From Alphaproteobacteria bacterium bin52 (GTDB lineage Bacteria > Pseudomonadota > Alphaproteobacteria > Thalassobaculales > Thalassobaculaceae): a stretch of DNA of 64,000 nucleotides. Under the pieces are notes generated by a model that saw only the letters and a program-made list of their open reading frames with translations, was not told where the DNA came from and did no database searches. The stretch is from the NCBI GenBank assembly GCA_002238645.1, contig MPMT01000004.1:1-64000 (forward strand), read 5' to 3'. Below, piece after piece: positions 8,741 through 18,571 of the stretch (positions are counted from its first letter, which is position 1; every line of letters starts with the position of its first letter). The translations under genes were made by a program, and so were the position numbers.

Positions 8741-11386
8741 CTACGCGGCGCCGAGCCTGCGCAGGGCCTCCTTCAGCTGCTCGCGCTTCTGGCGTTCGGC
8801 GGCCAGGCGCTGCCGGTTGGTGTCCAGCACCTCGCGCGGCGCCCGGTCCCGGAACGCCGGGTTGGCAAGCTTGCGTCTCAGCCCGGCAATGCCGCTTCGC
8901 GCCTTGGCAAGATCCCTGGAGAGCCGAGTTCGTTCCCGGTCGAGATCAATGATGTCGGCAAGCGGCAAGACCAAGGTTGCCTCGTCGAGCAGGCTCTGTG
9001 CCGCGCCGTGCGGAACCTGGCCGGTGAGCGGGCTGATGGATGCGAGCCGTGCGAGGCGCATGATCATGGTTCGGTGGGTATCGAGACGGGCGAGCGTGTC
9101 CGCCGAGGCACCTTCGAGGAACAGGTCGACCTCGGCGCGGGGCGGCACGTTCATTTCCGAACGGATTGAGCGCACTTCCGTGATCAGGCGAATCACCCAG
9201 TCCATCTCGTGTGCAGCCCCGGCATCGACGGTGAGCCGGTCGAGGTCCGGCCACGGGGTGGTGATGAGCGCCGCCTTCCCTCCGAGCCGTTCCCACAGTT
9301 CCTCGGTCAGGTACGGCATCAGTGGATTGAGTACGTTCAGCATCTGCTGAAGCACCCAGGCACTCGTCGCACGGGTCTCGGCTGCCGCCTCCTCGTTCTC
9401 GCCGGCCAGCAGCGGTTTGGTGAACTCGAGGTACCAGTCGCAGAAGATGTTCCAGCAGAACCGATAGACCGAACCGGCCGCCTCGTTGAACCGGTAGGAC
9501 TCGATGGCGCCGGCGACCTCGCGCGAAACCCGGGCGGTCTCGCCCACGATCCAGCGGTTGACCGTGTGGCTACACTCCGCCGGGTCCCAGCTGTCGACCG
9601 GGGCACAGCCGTTCATCATGGCGTACCGGGTCGCGTTCCACAGCTTGGTGGCAAAGTTGCGGTAGCCCTGGATCCGTCCTTCGGCCAGCTTGATGTCACG
9701 GCCCTGGGCCGCCATGGCCGCCAGGGTGAAACGGAGTGCGTCGGTGCCGTAGGTGGCAACCAGGTCCAGGGGATCCATCACGTTGCCCTTGGACTTCGAC
9801 ATCTTCTGTCCGTGCTGGTCGCGCACCAGTGCGTGGATGTAGACGGTGTGGAACGGCACCTCGTTCATGAAATGCATGCCCATCATCATCATCCGCGCAA
9901 CCCAGAAGAAGATGATGTCGAACCCGGTGACCAGGACGTCGCCCGGGTAGTAGCGCCCCAGCTCCCCCGTGCGTTCCGGCCAGCCCAGGGTGGAGAACGG
10001 CCACAGCGCCGAAGAGAACCAGGTGTCGAGGACATCCTCGTCACGGACCAGATCCCGGTCCTCGCCATAGTGGGCCCGGGCCGCGGCACGGGCCTCCTGC
10101 TCTGTCTGTTCCACGAACACGGTGCCGTCCGGACCGTACCAGGCCGGAATCTGATGTCCCCACCACAGCTGGCGCGAAATGCACCACGGCTGGATGTTGC
10201 GCATCCACTCGAAGTAGGTGTTCTCCCAGTTCTTCGGCACGAACCGGGTGCGCCCGTCTTCGACCGCCTCGATGGCGGGACGCGCGAGGGTGGCGGCATC
10301 GCAGTACCACTGGTCGGTGAGCCAAGGCTCCAGCGGCGCGCCGGACCGGTCGCCATGCGGAACCGCATGAACGGTGGACTCCACCTTCTCAAGCAGGCCC
10401 AGAGCCTCCATGTCGCTGATCACCTGCTCACGGGCCTCGTAGCGGTCAAGCCCGCGGTATGGCTCAGGCACGGCGTCGTTGAGACGTGCGTGCCGGTCAA
10501 AAATGTTGACCAGTTCGAGCCCGTGGCGGCGGCCGACCTCGAAGTCGTTGAAGTCGTGGGCCGGAGTCATCTTGACCGCTCCGGTCCCCTTCTCCATGTC
10601 GGAGTACTCGTCAGCGACGATGGGTATCACCCGTCCCACCAGCGGCAGGACGGCGTTGCGCCCGACCAGGTCGCGGTAACGCGGGTCGTCGGGGTGAACC
10701 GCGACACCCGTGTCCCCGAGCATGGTCTCGGGCCTGGTGGTTGCGACGGTGATGAACCGGTCCGGCTCGCCCTCGATGGGGTAGCGGAAGTACCACAGCG
10801 AGCCCTGGACCTCGACCTGCTGCACCTCCAGGTCCGAAATTGCCGTAAGCAGCACCGGGTCCCAGTTGACCAGGCGCTTGTCCCGGTAGATCAGGCCCTG
10901 GCGATGCAGATCGACAAAGACCCGCGTGACGGCCGCGGACAGGCCCTCGTCCATGGTAAACCGTTCCCGGCGCCAGTCGGCGGTCGCCCCGAGCGAGCGA
11001 AGCTGGCGCATGATCATGCCGCCGGACTCCGCCTTCCATTCCCAGACCGTGTCGACGAAGCGGTCGCGTCCAAGGTCGCGCCGGTCGACGCCCTTCTCTG
11101 ACAACTGGCGTTCGACCACCATCTGGGTCGCGATCCCGGCATGGTCCATGCCGGGCTGCCACAACGCATCCCGGCCGGCCTTGCGGTGATAGCGGATCAA
11201 GATGTCCTGCAGGGTGAAGGTGAGCGCGTGACCCATGTGCAGGCTGCCGGTCACGTTCGGCGGCGGCATCATGATCGTATACGGCGCCATGTTGGAGTCG
11301 ACATGTGCCTCGAACGCTCCAGCTTGCTCCCACTGGCTGTAGTGCCGGGCCTCAAGCGCAGTCGGGTCGTAGGTCTTCTCTAGCAT
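8741..11386 (-). CDS. valS: valine--tRNA ligase
   Basis: 881 aa. A class I aminoacyl-tRNA synthetase charging tRNA-Val. The HIGH motif is HMGH at 50-53 within PPPNVTGSLHMGHAL. The editing domain follows (TTRPETMLGDTGVAVHP), and KMSKSKGN lies near 528. The anticodon-binding domain leads into a C-terminal coiled coil (DLDRERTRLSRDLAKARSG ... REQLKEALRRL) that is typical of ValS. It is the last gene of the pcm - tolC - popZ - valS block and converges on the GMC gene with only 9 bp between stop codons. Confidence 0.97.
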   Translation of the reverse strand: MLEKTYDPTALEARHYSQWEQAGAFEAHVDSNMAPYTIMMPPPNVTGSLHMGHALTFTLQDILIRYHRKAGRDALWQPGMDHAGIATQMVVERQLSEKGVDRRDLGRDRFVDTVWEWKAESGGMIMRQLRSLGATADWRRERFTMDEGLSAAVTRVFVDLHRQGLIYRDKRLVNWDPVLLTAISDLEVQQVEVQGSLWYFRYPIEGEPDRFITVATTRPETMLGDTGVAVHPDDPRYRDLVGRNAVLPLVGRVIPIVADEYSDMEKGTGAVKMTPAHDFNDFEVGRRHGLELVNIFDRHARLNDAVPEPYRGLDRYEAREQVISDMEALGLLEKVESTVHAVPHGDRSGAPLEPWLTDQWYCDAATLARPAIEAVEDGRTRFVPKNWENTYFEWMRNIQPWCISRQLWWGHQIPAWYGPDGTVFVEQTEQEARAAARAHYGEDRDLVRDEDVLDTWFSSALWPFSTLGWPERTGELGRYYPGDVLVTGFDIIFFWVARMMMMGMHFMNEVPFHTVYIHALVRDQHGQKMSKSKGNVMDPLDLVATYGTDALRFTLAAMAAQGRDIKLAEGRIQGYRNFATKLWNATRYAMMNGCAPVDSWDPAECSHTVNRWIVGETARVSREVAGAIESYRFNEAAGSVYRFCWNIFCDWYLEFTKPLLAGENEEAAAETRATSAWVLQQMLNVLNPLMPYLTEELWERLGGKAALITTPWPDLDRLTVDAGAAHEMDWVIRLITEVRSIRSEMNVPPRAEVDLFLEGASADTLARLDTHRTMIMRLARLASISPLTGQVPHGAAQSLLDEATLVLPLADIIDLDRERTRLSRDLAKARSGIAGLRRKLANPAFRDRAPREVLDTNRQRLAAERQKREQLKEALRRLGAA

Positions 11387-11434
11387 GGCTACCTTCGCGC
11401 GCGTGTGTGCTGAACCGTCGGCCGGCTGACGGGC

Positions 11435-11986
11435 CTATCGGCCGGACAACCGGCTGATTTCCTCGCGGACCAGACGTTCGACCAGGACCGGGAGATGCTC
11501 GTCCAGCCATGCCTTGAGCGTCGGGCGAAGCATCTCGCGGACCAGCTGTTCCACGGTGATGCCCGGGGTGCCGGGAACAGGCTCGTTCTGGTGCGCCGCC
11601 AGGGTCGCGCCCAGTTCCGAGAACATCTGCGCGGCGGCCTGGGCCCGATCCTGCGAAATCAGACCCGGGTCCGCCCTCTCCTCGCTGTCCCCGCCGTGGC
11701 CTTCAGTGGCGGGGCGGGGCGGGCTTGTATCCGCGCCGGATGCCGGGGCCGGCCTCGCCCGCGGATCAACCACCTCAGGTGGCGTGGCGGTCTTGCCGGC
11801 CGCCGCCTGTGCAGCCACCGGCACGACGTCCGGCCGGCCGGCGGTTTCGGGGACCGGCAGCGGCGGCCGGGTCCCTGTATCCCGCTCTGGTTCAACCGCA
11901 CTCTGGGCATCCCCGGTCTTGCCGATGATGCGGCGGATAGACGCCAGGATGTCCTCCATGGACTGTTCTGTATCGCGCTCGTTCAT
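11435..11986 (-). CDS. popZ: PopZ-family (DUF2497) polar organising protein
   Basis: 183 aa. PopZ forms a matrix at the cell pole that anchors the chromosome centromere and signalling proteins in Alphaproteobacteria. The conserved N-terminal helix is SMEDILASIRRIIG (9-22). A long Pro/Ala/acidic disordered spacer follows, with few hydrophobic residues (about 25-105). The C-terminal oligomerisation helices include VREMLRPTLKAWLDEHLPVL and VERLVREEISRL (about 148-181). GAGGA precedes the start. Its place between tolC and valS is the usual alphaproteobacterial order and supports the name. Confidence 0.88.
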   Translation of the reverse strand: MNERDTEQSMEDILASIRRIIGKTGDAQSAVEPERDTGTRPPLPVPETAGRPDVVPVAAQAAAGKTATPPEVVDPRARPAPASGADTSPPRPATEGHGGDSEERADPGLISQDRAQAAAQMFSELGATLAAHQNEPVPGTPGITVEQLVREMLRPTLKAWLDEHLPVLVERLVREEISRLSGR

Positions 11987-12033
11987 TCCTCAGTCACTCG
12001 TCATGCCGGTCGTCCCGGCGAGCGCCGGCGGGC

Positions 12034-13422
12034 TCAGTCAGGAGACAGGCCGGTGCCGATGTACCGGCCGCGGACTTCGAGGAAATGCCGGTCCACATCG
12101 TACAGTGTCACCGGAAGGTCGAGCGCCTGGGCGGTCAGGCGTCCCATGGCGAACTGCAGTTGCAGTGCCGCGATGAAGGCGTCGCGCTCGGATTGAACGC
12201 GCCTGACCTGGGCATCGAGGAGTGCCTGTTCCGCATCCAGCACGTCCAGCACCGTCCGGGCCCCGACCGTTGCCTCCTGCTCCACTCCTTCGAGCGCGAT
12301 CCGGGCCGACTCCTCCTCCTTGACCAGCGACTCGGTGCGCGCGAGCGATGTGGTCAGATTCTCGTAGGTTCGTGCCGCTCCCTCGATCGCCGATCGCCGG
12401 TATGACTCGACGATGATGCGGCGCCGGTTGGCTTCCTCCTTCGCCGCTCGCACCTGCGAGAATACGACGCCGCCACGGTAGATCGGGACCCGCAGGTCAA
12501 GTTGCACCGCGGCGGTGTTGTAGCTGTTGTCACTGCTGCCGTTGGTGTTCTGTGCCCGCTGGGCCGTGGCGGAAAGCCCGGCTGCGGGCAGCAGCTCCGC
12601 CTCGATATCGGCAACCCGCTCATTCGCGGCGCGTGCCTGGAACTTGGTCGTGATCAGGGAGAAGTTTCCCTCCAGCGCCGTCGCGACCGCTTCCTCCTGG
12701 CTCGCGGGTATCCAGGAGGCCGGCAGATCGGGCTGGGTCAGGGTTCCGGGAAGTTCGCCCATGACCCGTTCGAAGACCATGTGCGACGACACGAGGTCAC
12801 CCTCCGCCCTGGTCCTGTCGGCCTGGGCGCGCGCGACGCGGGACTCGGCCTGGGCCACGTCGGTCCGGGTGACCTCGCCAACGGCAAACCGGTCACGCGT
12901 TGCCTGCAGCTGCTTTTCCAGCCGCTCCAGGTTGTTGATCCGCAGCGCCAGAACCGATTCATCACGCAGCACGTTGACATAGGCCGCAGACGCGTCGAGC
13001 AGCACCTGCTGTTCGGCGGCGCCCAGCCGGGCCCGTTCGGCCTGGATCTCGTTGATGGCCACGCGCTCACGTGCCGTTCTGCGTCCGCCATCGTAGATCG
13101 TCTGGTCGACCCTGAGCTGGCCCAGCAGTGGATAGGAACGGGTCTTCAGTCTGTTTGCCCTGTTTTCGCCGTGGGTGTAGGTGGCCCCCGCCTGGAACAG
13201 CGAGGAAACAGTCGGCAGCCAGGCGCCGTCGGCCTGGGCGATGCGCTCGTTGGTTGTCCGCAGGGCGGCACGTGCCGCCTGAAGGTCGGGGTTGCCTTCA
13301 TAGGCCATGACCAGGGCTTCTTCGAAGGTCTGGGCGCCCGGAGAACCGGCAAGGCCCACGCAACCGGCGACGAGGCCGATCGCCATGCAGAACCGCGCGC
13401 CACGCCTGATGTTGCCGTTCAT
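12034..13422 (-). CDS. tolC: TolC-family outer membrane efflux/secretion protein
   Basis: 462 aa. Trimeric outer-membrane channel for type I secretion or RND efflux. An N-terminal signal peptide (FCMAIGLVAGCVGLAGSPGAQ, cleavage near 30) is followed by the first OEP repeat beginning TFEEALVMAYEGNPDLQAARA. The second repeat includes TKFQARAANERVADIEAELLP near 235. Pairs of long Arg/Gln-rich helices (ERLEKQLQATRDRFAVGEVTRTD) form the periplasmic tunnel. It is separated from the RND pumps at 55-64 kb and may be the shared outer-membrane partner for them. Downstream of pcm with 101 bp between. Confidence 0.92.
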   Translation of the reverse strand: MNGNIRRGARFCMAIGLVAGCVGLAGSPGAQTFEEALVMAYEGNPDLQAARAALRTTNERIAQADGAWLPTVSSLFQAGATYTHGENRANRLKTRSYPLLGQLRVDQTIYDGGRRTARERVAINEIQAERARLGAAEQQVLLDASAAYVNVLRDESVLALRINNLERLEKQLQATRDRFAVGEVTRTDVAQAESRVARAQADRTRAEGDLVSSHMVFERVMGELPGTLTQPDLPASWIPASQEEAVATALEGNFSLITTKFQARAANERVADIEAELLPAAGLSATAQRAQNTNGSSDNSYNTAAVQLDLRVPIYRGGVVFSQVRAAKEEANRRRIIVESYRRSAIEGAARTYENLTTSLARTESLVKEEESARIALEGVEQEATVGARTVLDVLDAEQALLDAQVRRVQSERDAFIAALQLQFAMGRLTAQALDLPVTLYDVDRHFLEVRGRYIGTGLSPD

Positions 13423-13523
13423 CTCGCTACTTCCCCGATTCCGCCCGGCAAGCGGGCACCTGTCCGCGGCCCACCGCTGCGCGGATGACTGTTACCGACT
13501 TGCCACGATGGCACGAACCGGCC

Positions 13524-14183
13524 CTAGAACACAAAACCGGGCCCTCGCGCGAACCCCGGAAGCAGCGGGGTCATTGCGTCGAACACAGTGCGCCGGCCGA
13601 TGGTACCGCCGATCTTCTCGAAGATCACGGCCCGCCCGACCCGATCCTGATTCTCGTAAAGAACCGTGACAAGCCGGCCACCTTCCGACAGCTGGTCGAG
13701 CAGTGTTTCCGGCACGAACCCCACGCCGCCGGCAAGGAGGATCAGGCTGAACGGCTGCTGGCTGCCGCACCCGTCGGCGGCCGGACCGGTGATGACGGCG
13801 GCGTTGTCCATCTCCAGGGCGGCCAGATGGGCGTTCCCCGCCGTTGCGAGGTCGGGGTCCTCCTCGACCGCCACCACGCTGGAGACCAGCTGCGAGAGGA
13901 TCGCGGTGGTGTAGGCGGGTCCGCAGGCGATGTCGAGCGCAGCGTCGCCGGGCTGCGGCAGCGCAGTCTGCAGCAGCCGGGCCAGCACCATGGGCTCGAT
14001 CAGGAACCGGCCGTTGCCGAGATCGAGATCCTTGTCCGCATAGGCAATTGCGCGCAGTCTATCGGGAACAAAGCGCTCCCGCGGGACCGCCTCGAACGCC
14101 TCGAGAATCGCCGGATCGGTGACCCTGTTGGTCCGGATCTGGTTCGCCACCATGGTGCGGCGCGTTGCGACATAGTCGACCAT
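13524..14183 (-). CDS. pcm: protein-L-isoaspartate O-methyltransferase-like protein
   Basis: 219 aa. Family enzymes repair isoaspartyl residues using SAM. The N-terminus MVDYVATRRTMVANQIRTNRV and AVPRERFVPDRLR are characteristic, as is LIEPMVLARLLQ. The SAM motif I is DIACGPAYTTAIL, followed by VVAVEEDPDL. Motif I is unusual (CGPAY where canonical PCMT has GTGSGY), which is typical of the alphaproteobacterial paralogue beside tolC; catalytic repair activity is therefore not certain. First gene of the core block. Confidence 0.85.
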   Translation of the reverse strand: MVDYVATRRTMVANQIRTNRVTDPAILEAFEAVPRERFVPDRLRAIAYADKDLDLGNGRFLIEPMVLARLLQTALPQPGDAALDIACGPAYTTAILSQLVSSVVAVEEDPDLATAGNAHLAALEMDNAAVITGPAADGCGSQQPFSLILLAGGVGFVPETLLDQLSEGGRLVTVLYENQDRVGRAVIFEKIGGTIGRRTVFDAMTPLLPGFARGPGFVF

Positions 14184-14249
14184 GAGTCGTCCGTGCGTCC
14201 CTCGCTGCGGCCGGGCAGGATCCCGATATACGCCCGCACCCGTACAAAC

Positions 14250-15902
14250 TCAATCGGACCGTGCAGTCGGGAGCACGTGGTCGGCGAACTGCTGGCGCAG
14301 GTCCAGTTTCGACAGCTTGCCGGTGGCCGTGTGCGGCAGCTCGTCGACGAATGCGACGTCGTCTGGCAGCCACCATCTGGCGACCTTGTCCGACAGGAAC
14401 GCGTGGATGTCCTCGAGCGTGGCGCTCCGGCCCTCCTCCAGTCGCGCGATCAGGAACGGGCGTTCGTCCCACTTCGGGTGCGGCATGGCGATGACGGCAC
14501 ACTCGGCGATGGCCGGGTGGCCGAGAGCCGCGTTTTCCAGGTCGATCGAACTGATCCACTCGCCGCCGGACTTGATCACGTCCTTGGTCCTGTCGACGAG
14601 CGTGAGCGTTCCGTCCTGGTCGATGCGGGCGACGTCGCCCGTGCGCAGCCAGCCGTCAGACGACATCGCCTGTGCGCTCGCCTCCTCGTCGCTGTGGTAG
14701 CCATCGACCACTCCGTGTCCCCGGACCTGCAGTTCCCCGAAGCTGACGCCGTCGTGCGCCAGGGCGGAACCCGTCTCGTCGACGATACGCATCTCGACCG
14801 TGAACATCCTCCGGCCCTGCCGGGTCTTGCGCTCGATCCTGTCGTCGGGTTCGAGCCCCGCCTCCGAGCGCAGCTGGACGCTCGACGTGGTGCCGACCGG
14901 GCTCATCTCGGTCATCCCCCAGCCGTGGATCACGGAGACCGAGTACTCGCGCTCGAACTCCTCGATCATGGCGCGCGAGACCGCGGAACCGCCGGAGAGC
15001 ACATACTCGAACCCGTCGGGCTTTCGCCCCCGCCGGCGCATTTCCGCCAGCATGCCGAGCCAGACCGTGGGTACGCCCCAGGCCGAGCGCACCTTCTCGG
15101 CATCCATCAGGTCGAACACGCTCTTGCCGTCGAGCCGGGGCCCCGGAAACACCAGGTTGGCCCCGAGCAGGGGCGCGATGTACGGCAGTCCCCAGGCGTT
15201 GGCATGAAACAGCGGAACCACAGGCAGCAGGGCGGCGTTGTCCCCGAGTCCGGTACCGGGAACCAGGGTCAGCATTCCGAGCGTGTGCAGGAAGGTCGAC
15301 CGGTGGGAATAGAGGACGCCCTTGGGGTTGCCGGTGGTCCCGGATGTATAGCAGAGACTTGAGGCCGCCCTCTCGTCGAACTGGGGCCAGTCGATGGTGT
15401 CCGCCTCGACCCCGATGCGTTCCTCGTAGCACAGTGCACCGGGCGGGGCCGCCTCGGGCATCTCCCCCGGGTCGCACAGGACGATCACCCGCAGGTCGCG
15501 CGGCAGGTGCTCGCCCAGTGCCGCGAGCAGCGGCAGGAAAGTAACGTCGAGGAACAGAAGTCGGTCCCGGGCGTGGTTGATCACGTAGGCGAGCTGGCCC
15601 GGGTGCAGGCGCGGGTTCAGCGTGTGGCAGACCGCGCCGATGCCGGAAATCGCGTAGTAGAGCTCGAAGTGCCGGTAGCCGTTCCAGGCCATGGTTGCGA
15701 CACGGTCGCCGTAGCCGATATCGAGGCGGCGCAAGGCGTGCGCAAGCCGGGCGGTTCGTCGCGCGGCATCGGCGTAGGTATAGCGATGCACGTCTCCCTC
15801 GGTCCGCCTCGAGACGATCTCGTAGTCCCTGCGCGCATCCGCGGCGTATTCGAGGATGCTCGAGATCATCATCGGCATGTCCATCATTCGACCAGCAAGC
15901 AT
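14250..15902 (-). CDS. acyl-CoA synthetase (AMP-dependent, long/medium-chain type)
   Basis: 550 aa. Activates a carboxylic acid to its CoA thioester with ATP through an acyl-AMP. The AMP-binding loop CYTSGTTGNPKG is near 184-195, the second core motif GWGMTEMSP lies in the middle, and the C-terminal domain carries GWLRTGDVARID and DRTKDVIKSGGEWIS with the late lysine motif TATGKLSKLDLR. A longer frame begins 16 codons upstream, but ATG 15902 has AAGGAGG closely before it. It could feed the acyl-CoA dehydrogenase and thiolase genes at 23-30 kb. Substrate chain length cannot be assigned. Confidence 0.9.
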   Translation of the reverse strand: MLAGRMMDMPMMISSILEYAADARRDYEIVSRRTEGDVHRYTYADAARRTARLAHALRRLDIGYGDRVATMAWNGYRHFELYYAISGIGAVCHTLNPRLHPGQLAYVINHARDRLLFLDVTFLPLLAALGEHLPRDLRVIVLCDPGEMPEAAPPGALCYEERIGVEADTIDWPQFDERAASSLCYTSGTTGNPKGVLYSHRSTFLHTLGMLTLVPGTGLGDNAALLPVVPLFHANAWGLPYIAPLLGANLVFPGPRLDGKSVFDLMDAEKVRSAWGVPTVWLGMLAEMRRRGRKPDGFEYVLSGGSAVSRAMIEEFEREYSVSVIHGWGMTEMSPVGTTSSVQLRSEAGLEPDDRIERKTRQGRRMFTVEMRIVDETGSALAHDGVSFGELQVRGHGVVDGYHSDEEASAQAMSSDGWLRTGDVARIDQDGTLTLVDRTKDVIKSGGEWISSIDLENAALGHPAIAECAVIAMPHPKWDERPFLIARLEEGRSATLEDIHAFLSDKVARWWLPDDVAFVDELPHTATGKLSKLDLRQQFADHVLPTARSD

Positions 15903-15978
15903 GGTCCCCTCCTTCTGCCCGGGATCTGGCGCCGGAACTATAGCGTCCACCGGCCGGCAGTGCCGCGCGCCGTGTGGA

Positions 15979-16770
15979 TCAGTGTTGCCGGTCGATGGAC
16001 AGGCCGGCCAGGGCGTCGAGCCCCGCCCTGTCAGTCACATCGTGCCCGAGCGGCGTGACCGAGACCGCGTTGCGCCGCAGCACCGCGATGTCCTCGTCCG
16101 CTTCCGGCCTGTCGTTCTGCTTTCGCATGTAGATCCAGTAGTAGTCCTGATCCCTCAGGTCGACCCGGCGCTCGACGAACGGGATCACGGTGGCGGAATG
16201 TCCCTGGCGTGTCACCTCGATACCGGTCACCCCGTCGGGTCCGATGGCCGGCACATTCACGTTCGGGACGAACGACCACGGCCAGGCGTCGGTCGCGATC
16301 AGCCGGCGGACCACCTCCGGCAGCCAGGCCCGGGACGTCTGCCACGGGATGTCGTGGCGCGAACCCTTCCAGGCCTGGCTGAGCGCAATGGCCGGAATTC
16401 CGAGGATGCGCGCGCTCATCGCCGCGCCAACGGTACCGCTGAACCCGACGTCGCCGCCTATGTTGACCCCGGCATTCACCCCGGAGATCACCAGGTCCGG
16501 AGGCGTGTCGGCGAGTATCGAGCCCAGGGCAACAAACACGCAGTCGGCCGGCGACCCGTCGAGCCCGAAGCGCCGGTCGCCCGCCGGTGTCAACCGAAGC
16601 GGGTGATGAAGGTTAAGCTGTCGCGACCCGCCGCTGTAGTCGCCCGCCGGTGCCACGGTCCAGACCTCGTCGGCCACAGAGGCGGCAATGGTTTCGGCGA
16701 CGGTTATTCCGGGCGCATCGATGCCGTCATCGTTGGTAACGAGGACCCGGCCCAGGCGAGGAGTGCTCAT
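15979..16770 (-). CDS. surE: 5'/3'-nucleotidase SurE
   Basis: 263 aa. Divalent-metal-dependent nucleoside monophosphatase. The metal-binding NDDG is at 13-16 (VLVTNDDGIDAPG), followed by VAPAGDYSGGSR, the SGVNAG loop near 103-108 and FSGTVGAAMSA. The C-terminal DITDxxAL-like end (DVTDRAGLDALAG) is typical. The open frame extends 49 codons upstream, but the 16770 start has GGGGAGAGAG before it and sits at the first strand. Divergent from an SDR gene. Here surE is not beside pcm, unlike in enterobacteria. Confidence 0.92.
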   Translation of the reverse strand: MSTPRLGRVLVTNDDGIDAPGITVAETIAASVADEVWTVAPAGDYSGGSRQLNLHHPLRLTPAGDRRFGLDGSPADCVFVALGSILADTPPDLVISGVNAGVNIGGDVGFSGTVGAAMSARILGIPAIALSQAWKGSRHDIPWQTSRAWLPEVVRRLIATDAWPWSFVPNVNVPAIGPDGVTGIEVTRQGHSATVIPFVERRVDLRDQDYYWIYMRKQNDRPEADEDIAVLRRNAVSVTPLGHDVTDRAGLDALAGLSIDRQH

Positions 16771-16996
16771 CGGCTCTCTCCCCGCCGGGCGTCTGCGGGA
16801 ACCTGGCGCCGCAGCGGTGGTCGGGCGACGGTCGGTGGAATGGCGTGCATGGGATGGGTCCTTGTCGGGGATCGGAAGTTCGCGGCGACAGATACCCGCT
16901 GGCCGGTCGGCCGGCAACGTGCTTGCCGCCGGTTTCTCGACAGTGCTGCCGGCGCGGCCTATAAGCCTGATGTCCGATCAGCCGGAGAAACCGGGA

Positions 16997-17779
16997 ATGT
17001 CCGCAAGCATGTCGAGTCGCTTCGCTGACAGGGTCGCGCTGGTGACCGGTGCCGCTTCCGGCATCGGTCTTGCAACCAGTCGCCTGTTCGCGGCCCGGGG
17101 CGCCCTGGTGGTGCTCACCGACATCGCGTCCGAAGCCGGCGAGGAAGCAGCCCGGTCCCTGCGCGAGGAAGGTCACGACGCCGGGTTCCTGTACCACGAC
17201 GTGACCGGTGAGGAGAGCTGGCAACGCGTGATTGACACGGTGCGTGAACGCCATGGCCGGCTCGATATCCTGGTCAACAACGCGGGTGTCGGTACCGGCG
17301 GCTCGATCGAGGAGGCCACGCTCGAGGAATGGCGGGCGGTTCACGCCGTCAACGCCGAGGGACCGTTTCTCGGCTGCAAGCACGCGATCGGGCTGATGAA
17401 GCAGACCGGCGGGTCGATCATCAACGTCTCGAGCGTTGCCGGCATCATCGGCGCCCCGCAGCTTGCGGCCTACTGCTCTTCAAAGGGAGCGGTGCGACTG
17501 CTGACCAAGTCTGTGGCCCTGCATTGCGCGCGCCAAGGCTACGGCATCCGGTGCAATTCGGTCCACCCGTCCTATACCGACACGCCAATGGTGGCCAGGA
17601 TGGTGGGCGGGCACCGTGATCCGGAGCGGTACCGCCAGCGGCTCGAGAGCGCATCGCCCGCGGGAAGGCTCGGAGACCCGGACGATGTCGCCGGTGCGAT
17701 CCTGTATCTTGCAAGTGATGACGCGGCATTCGTCAACGGTGCCGAGATCGTGGTCGACGGCGGCCTGACCGCGACCTGA
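16997..17779 (+). CDS. SDR-family oxidoreductase (first gene of SDR-SDR-kinase operon)
   Basis: 260 aa. Classical SDR with TGAASGIG at 17-24, an Asp after strand 2 (VVLTDIASE) indicating NAD preference, NNAG (LDILVNNAGVG), Ser in NVSSVAGI and catalytic YCSSK near 158. It ends VNGAEIVVDGGLTAT. The start is uncertain: ATG 16970, 16997 and 17009 are in frame. 16997 has GGAG about ten bases upstream. The next SDR begins 17 bp after its stop and the APH-like gene follows, so the three are one operon, probably for oxidising a hydroxy-acid or hydroxyacyl-CoA. Confidence 0.85.
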   Translation: MSASMSSRFADRVALVTGAASGIGLATSRLFAARGALVVLTDIASEAGEEAARSLREEGHDAGFLYHDVTGEESWQRVIDTVRERHGRLDILVNNAGVGTGGSIEEATLEEWRAVHAVNAEGPFLGCKHAIGLMKQTGGSIINVSSVAGIIGAPQLAAYCSSKGAVRLLTKSVALHCARQGYGIRCNSVHPSYTDTPMVARMVGGHRDPERYRQRLESASPAGRLGDPDDVAGAILYLASDDAAFVNGAEIVVDGGLTAT

Positions 17780-17796
17780 ACCGGGGGGCCCGGAAC

Positions 17797-18561
17797 ATGT
17801 TCGAACTGCACGGCAAGGTCGCGGTGGTCACCGGGTCCACCAAGGGGATCGGCCGGTCGATCGCGGAGTGCATGGCGGCTCTCGGGGCGCGGGTCGTGAT
17901 CTCGAGCCGCAAGGCCGACATGTGCGACCAGGTTGCCGCCGGTATCCGGGAAAAGGGACAGGAGGCCGTCGCGATCCCGTGCCATATCGGCAGCAAGGAC
18001 GCGCTCGAGCACCTGGTGACGCGCACCCGCGAGACCTGGGGGCAGATCGACATCCTGGTGTGCAACGCCGCGACCAACCCGGTCTACGGCCCGATGCGCG
18101 ACGCCGATGACCGGGCGTACGAGAAGATCATGGATACCAACGTGAAGAGCGTGTTCTGGATCGCCAACATGGTCTGCCCGGAAATGGCCGAACGGCGCGA
18201 TGGCGTGGTGATCGTGATTTCGAGCATCGGCGGATTCAAGGGCAGCCGCAATCTCGGGCTCTATGCCCTGTCGAAGGCGGCGGAACAGCAGCTGGTCCGC
18301 AACCTCGCGGTGGAATGGGGTCCGCACAACATCCGGGTCAACGCGATTGCTCCCGGACTGATCCGCACCGACTTCGCCCGCGAACTGTGGGAAGACCCGA
18401 AGAAGACGGCCGCGGTGGAGCGCATTACTCCCTTGGGACGCCTCGGGGATCCGGACGACATCGGCATGCTTGCGGCCGCCATGGCCGGTCCCGCCGGACG
18501 CTACCTGACCGGACAGACCATCACCATCGACGGCGGGCGCATGATCACCGACCCGTCCTGA
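17797..18561 (+). CDS. SDR-family oxidoreductase
   Basis: 254 aa. TGSTKGIG at 12-19, the second-strand end VVISSRK (basic residues favour NADP or a mixed preference), CNAATNP in place of NNAG, Ser in VISSIGG, and catalytic YALSK near 156. It ends LTGQTITIDGGRMITDPS. It resembles DHRS4-type SDRs, which reduce or oxidise ketones and retinoid-like alcohols, but the substrate is not readable. Middle gene of the operon: 17 bp after the first SDR and 10 bp before the kinase-like gene, with GGAGG between. Confidence 0.87.
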   Translation: MFELHGKVAVVTGSTKGIGRSIAECMAALGARVVISSRKADMCDQVAAGIREKGQEAVAIPCHIGSKDALEHLVTRTRETWGQIDILVCNAATNPVYGPMRDADDRAYEKIMDTNVKSVFWIANMVCPEMAERRDGVVIVISSIGGFKGSRNLGLYALSKAAEQQLVRNLAVEWGPHNIRVNAIAPGLIRTDFARELWEDPKKTAAVERITPLGRLGDPDDIGMLAAAMAGPAGRYLTGQTITIDGGRMITDPS

Positions 18562-18571
18562 GGAGGACGAC

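Noticed and set aside
9209-11101. Long plus-strand frame antisense to valS
   Set aside because: High-GC shadow frame; the minus strand carries complete synthetase motifs.
11995-12030. Palindromic repeat between popZ and tolC
   Set aside because: GC-rich and partly symmetric, but too imperfect to call a REP element or terminator.
13485-15362. Long plus-strand frame antisense to pcm and the acyl-CoA synthetase
   Set aside because: Shadow frame with no family motifs.
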